A stretch of 64,000 nt of DNA from Bromus sterilis (lineage: Eukaryota > Streptophyta > Magnoliopsida > Poales > Poaceae), in contig OX465595.1 in the NCBI GenBank assembly GCA_950022295.1, positions 279,011,770 through 279,075,769 of the forward strand. The letters are read 5' to 3'. The position numbers and the translations under genes are program-made. Of the stretch, positions 59,930 through 64,000 are shown one piece after another. Below the pieces are notes generated by a model. It was not told the DNA's origin. It saw only the letters and a program-made list of their open reading frames with translations, and searched no databases. The first letter of the stretch is position 1, and each line of letters starts with the position of its first letter.

Positions 59930-60493
59930 GCGTGTCGTTGACTGTATGGAATATCGTTGCAATATCATGTTCTTTATTGCAACAGTGGTGGATTATTGCA
60001 TTATTCTCTAGATATTACCACGAGTACACAATTGTCGCAGTAAACAATAGCTATTGCAATACAGAGAAATCGAGGCGAAAAATATACACTATTGCAACCA
60101 ATATGTGTTTTGTTGCAATAGTTGGCAAATTTTTTTGCAACAATATCCGCCCCTATCGCACAGTGACATAGTTGTTGCAATATCTTTCTGAATATTACAA
60201 CGAACTGATATTTTGTTGCAATACCTAGTTCCTATTGCAACAAAATGTCCAACTCGCGCAACAAAAAATAGCATGTCGCAATATCAGGGTCATATTGCAA
60301 CGCCCATACGTTTTATTGCAATACATGGCCTATATTGCAACAAATTATGTACTTACTGCGACAAAACTGAATCGTGGTAATATGCGGAGCCTATTATCAC
60401 AAACGGGAAATTGGTGGCAATATTGCATTTGATTGCAACGAAATGTGGTTGTAGCAATAAATATTGTTGCAATAGACTAGATTTCCTGTAGTG
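59930..60493. repeat. CACTA-3 right subterminal repeats and terminus
   Basis: TTGCAATA/TTGCAACA recur about every 20-30 bases up to the terminal CCTGTAGTG, mirroring the left end. Confidence 0.88.
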
Positions 60494-60507
60494 TAATAGT
60501 CGTCGAG

Positions 60508-63500
60508 TGTGACGCCCCCAAAATCAGACCGTGTACAGTAATCATACACGCAAGATACACGATCGAGATCAGGGACTCACGGTGAGATATCACAACACAA
60601 CTCTACAAATCAAAATAATACAAGCTGTTTAATACAAGCCAGGGGCCACGAGGGATCAAATACAACAGCTCGAGAGCACAAAGTTAGCGGAAGCAATAGT
60701 ATCTGATTACAGACACAAGGATACAATGTTGCCTTAAGAAGGCTAGCATAAAATCAACACTCGATCGAAAAGGCAAGGCCTCTTGCCTGGGAACCTCCAA
60801 ACTAATCCTGGTCAAAGGGGAACTCGACGTCGTAGAAGGCATCGGGGATCTTCATGTTGCGGTGTTCGGCTTTGGGGATCTCCTGCTCCTGGACTCCAAG
60901 GCTCCAATGTCGACTGCAACGGCCGATCAGGCAAAACAATAAAAGGGGAAAATAAACCAGGTGAGTATCTAGCATACCCGCGAGTCTTACGTCCGCTATT
61001 AAGCATTATGAATTGTATCAAATGGAAAGGGGAGGCTATATATAGTGGACTGCAAGGTAGAAATCAGAATAAGGGTAAGAAGCTAGGCCTATCGAAGACT
61101 AGCATCTTCTGACGTGTCTTGCAGCATGAGAACAGAATAGCCAACAGTTTATATAAAGCATAAAGTAACAATGAAGCAGAAGTTGCTACAACATTGTATA
61201 ATAGTAAGTTGTAATGATTAATAATAATAATTCCTCCGAGTTCCCTTCCTTGACTCCCTGCGAGGAAGAAGACCCGGAACCATACAGTTTAATACTAGTA
61301 TTTTGTAGTGGTAATATCCAGCTTCAGCATAAAGTGTCCTGTTACCGTGGACACGGCTATTCAAATAGATTAAACTCCCTGCAGGGGTGCACTATTGTTC
61401 AGCCTGCACGCTCGAATCTCCAGGGTGGCGGGCACCTTGTTAGGGAACGCTCCACCAAAGCTATCCGACACGTCGCAGCTCATCCTAGGCTCAACAGAGA
61501 GGCCATCCGCCAGACTATATCCTATGCGCCAAGGGGTCTAGGTCCCTCACCCTTGCACGCTCCTGCACGGTGCGAGGCTGGCTGGTGAAGCAAAGGAAAA
61601 TCCAAATACACCTCTCGAGCGAAGAAGACACACCGCTTCCCGGCAATCAGAGCGCGATACTGCTGACGTCTAAAGAGCATTCGGACAAACTACGACGCAG
61701 GGGAGCCCATAACTCCTTATCCCATGTGAAGGTAGTGCGTAAAGACCAACGGGCCTCTCAAGTCATCCGCCGAACAATTTAGCATTTTATTATTATCTGT
61801 CGGAACAACCGTTATCGTTGTCCTTATTTAGGTGAGTCGCGGACAACGACAGCAGTCAGAACCACTAGTAACATCGGTGCCTGCCCTGACGTCCCACTAA
61901 CTCGTGCGGTTACCAACAAGGTGAACCGTCTCCTTACCTTGTCTCGCATTTTCTCCGAAGAACTCGACTTTCGTACAACAGGATACCTGTCGGCCACGAA
62001 CAGTACCAGGCCCACCGCACACCGGTGGAATACACCTGACCTGTCGTTCCGCTAAGATACCCTGCGCGGGCACCGTTGGGTCACCCGACTCCTTACCTGT
62101 AAGCACACCAGTTGATTCGAGTGCCTACCATCAAGTGAAACCAGGAGGAATCACCCTCAATGGTACACTTGAAGAGGTTCGACAGAGACATCAGCGAAAT
62201 GAACTAAAGAGGAATATTCTCGTATCACCCTGGTGGTGCCGAGACACCAGTGGAATGAACTAAAGAGGAATACCCTCGTTCATCCCAGTGATGCTATGCT
62301 ACTGAGTCGACGAGAGTGAAATACCAGTCCTTCCACTCGTAAGTCAAACTCGAAGCGACTCGGTAGGGTCTCGCCGTTGTAGGTTCCCTAGGGCGTCTGC
62401 ATTGATCCGTACCTGTTGCAGTTGTAATATATCATTTCCGCGATCACTCTCAGAGTGATCACGACCCGCTATTCTAAACCTAGCTAACAATGCGCAGGGT
62501 TCACTGCTGAATAGAATATATATATTTATAGGCAGCATAGAATACGGAAAGGTACATCAAGGGGCGACAATGACAGGCTATGCAATTGAAAAGGTAAGCA
62601 ACGTACCAGCAGCAGTAACAATGCCTAGTGCAAGAAATGTACGGAAAGATAGGCGATATCTGGGGAAGAGAATGGCTCTGCTTTCCTGGAAGCTCGACGG
62701 TAGGGGTAGGGTCGTCGACGTAGTAGTCGTACTCGGCAACGATGTAGTCGGCGGCAGCAACGAGGTCTATCGGAGAATAAAGGGGGGGAGAAACAATAAA
62801 TAAATAGCAATAATAGCAATACAATTGTATGACATAGCAGATATAAAGCAACGGAGCTCTAACGCAGTGTTCGGTGGTTTTCCCGGAGCAGGAATTTATC
62901 CGAGGATGACTCATCAATACCGGTTGATTACCGGACCGATGACTCGGAGGGGGAAGGTTCCATGTCTGCAATGTTAGAGACATCTAGCAGACATGTGGTT
63001 AGTGTATCCGTGCTTTTTGATTCATTCTGAATAACTTTCATGTTCAGAACATTTTCATCCGGCAAAGTTTTACCGGCCCCAGGTAATTACCAGACAGTGC
63101 AATCGGAGGGGGAACGTCCCGTGTTCGGTATTTTAGAGGGGTGTGGTGGGGGTATGGGTAGCGTATCCGTATTCGTTGTATTTTTCTGATCAATTTTGAT
63201 ATATAAATTATTTTCATCGGAGTTACGGTTTAAAAGATATTGAATTTCAAAGTTTTTTATTCAATTTAAATCCTTTTCTAGATTTTCTTTTAATTATTAA
63301 ATCAACATTATCCACAACCTTATCCATAATAGTGCCACTGACATGTGGGGTCACCCTGTCATAGGCTGAGACCTTTGACTGGTCAAACAGACTGGTGGGA
63401 CCTACTGTCATAGACTCAGAGGCTAACAGGGTATAATTTTAATCTAACAAATAATCATTAGGGGGATGAGTCCCAATGTCACTCACACATAGTTTAGTTA

Positions 63501-64000
63501 ACATTTTAATTTATCAGGAAATTATCCTAATGGCCTGGACCCACCTGTCAGTGTCAGTGGGGGATCTCTTCAATATAATTAATTTGGCAGTTTCAATTAG
63601 GGACATGGGCCCATATGTCAGTGGGCTAGGGGGGTTATTTGTTAGCTAAACAGGGGGTTAGCCCCCGGCTCCAAACGGAGCACGTCGACGGCGGGTCGTG
63701 GCTCGCCGGTGAGGCCATCCCGGCCGGGGGGGCGAGGGGGTTTGCGCGGCGAGGTGTGTGGGTGGCCATGCGCAGTGGAGCAGGTGCGCGCAGCCGTTGC
63801 TGTAACGCAGCGCGCAGGGAGGGGCGCGTGACCATGGAGGTGGCCGGAGCCGAGCATGGCGGTGAGCGGGGGCGAGGGGCGCTGTAGGGTGACCGGGACA
63901 TGGAGGGGGACATGCATAGGCGGCAACTGGCTCAAGCGGGCGCGACCAAGGGACAGGGCAGGACGGGGCCGAGATTTGTAACGGAGTAAAGGAAACCGTG
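60508..64000 (-). repeat. Long LTR of a minus-strand Gypsy element (left edge)
   Basis: The plus strand starts TGTGACGCCCCC, which on the minus strand is an LTR ending GGGGGCGTCACA. No tRNA-Met primer site lies to its left, so this is the 3' LTR and the element body lies beyond the window. TCGAG at 60503-60507 is a candidate target duplication. A segment near 61345 (GTGGACACGGCTATTC) also occurs in the element D LTRs (near 36265), so the two are relatives. No ORF of note; the GC-rich right part (63660-63960) gives spurious frames. Confidence 0.7.

Larger units (their letters stand above)
50083..60493 (-). mobile_element. CACTA-3 transposon, 10.4 kb
   Basis: Left end CACTACAAGAAATCGTGTC and right end, read inward, CACTACAGGAAATCTAGTC, both followed by TATTGCAACA. 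The 3-bp target duplication TAA lies at 50080-50082 and 60494-60496. It contains exons of a TNPA-like gene on the minus strand but no TNP2 transposase, so it is non-autonomous. Fragments of other elements fill its right half. Confidence 0.93.

Overview
The window looks like intergenic DNA of a large grass genome. A Triticeae species (wheat, Aegilops, barley or rye group) is the best guess, although no species-specific marker is visible. The grounds are Ty3/Gypsy LTRs that begin TGATACGTCC and carry an Athila-type primer site, very long LTRs with a tRNA-Met primer site, three CACTA transposons, a Stowaway half and foldback MITEs, all nested in one another. I find no intact host gene, rRNA, tRNA or CRISPR array. 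The only recognisable host sequence is a captured exon of RNA polymerase II subunit 1 (RPB1).

Layout, left to right. Bases 1-7681 are Gypsy element A (minus strand; gag and protease only; its left LTR runs off the window). A is inserted in the polymerase gene of an older plus-strand Gypsy, C (7682-10882). C is then interrupted by D, a minus-strand element with LTRs of about 3.8 kb and about 1.2 kb of non-coding interior (10883-39534, right end lost). A 19.8-kb CACTA transposon, CACTA-1 (15121-34960, target duplication TCT), lies inside D. Between the two CACTA-1 genes sits a MULE-like element (19781-30178), and inside that sits Gypsy element B (21683-29439, target duplication CCCGG), which has three LTR copies.

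To the right of D come a second CACTA terminus (39535) with a 42-bp-arm hairpin, three tandem copies of an RPB1 exon (40113-40904) fused to an LTR leader that reads into them, and the non-coding tail of that minus-strand LTR element. Gypsy element G (42375-50045) follows. CACTA-3 (50083-60493, target duplication TAA) carries remnants of a TNPA-like gene, a hAT transposase, a LINE, an old LTR and MITEs. The window ends in a long LTR (60508-64000) of the same broad type as D.

How the parts relate. Elements A, B and G share one 3' non-coding region of nearly 3 kb, which includes a conserved pair of stem-loops, but each has a different coding cargo. A has gag-protease, and B and G have distinct unclassified proteins. 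None has reverse transcriptase or integrase, so all three look like non-autonomous passengers mobilised by a partner. CACTA-1 carries both a TNP2-type transposase gene and a TNPA-like gene. Each sits behind a similar module of subterminal motifs, a pyrimidine-rich leader and a conserved leader block. All transposase and polymerase genes seen here carry frameshifts, stops or lost catalytic residues.
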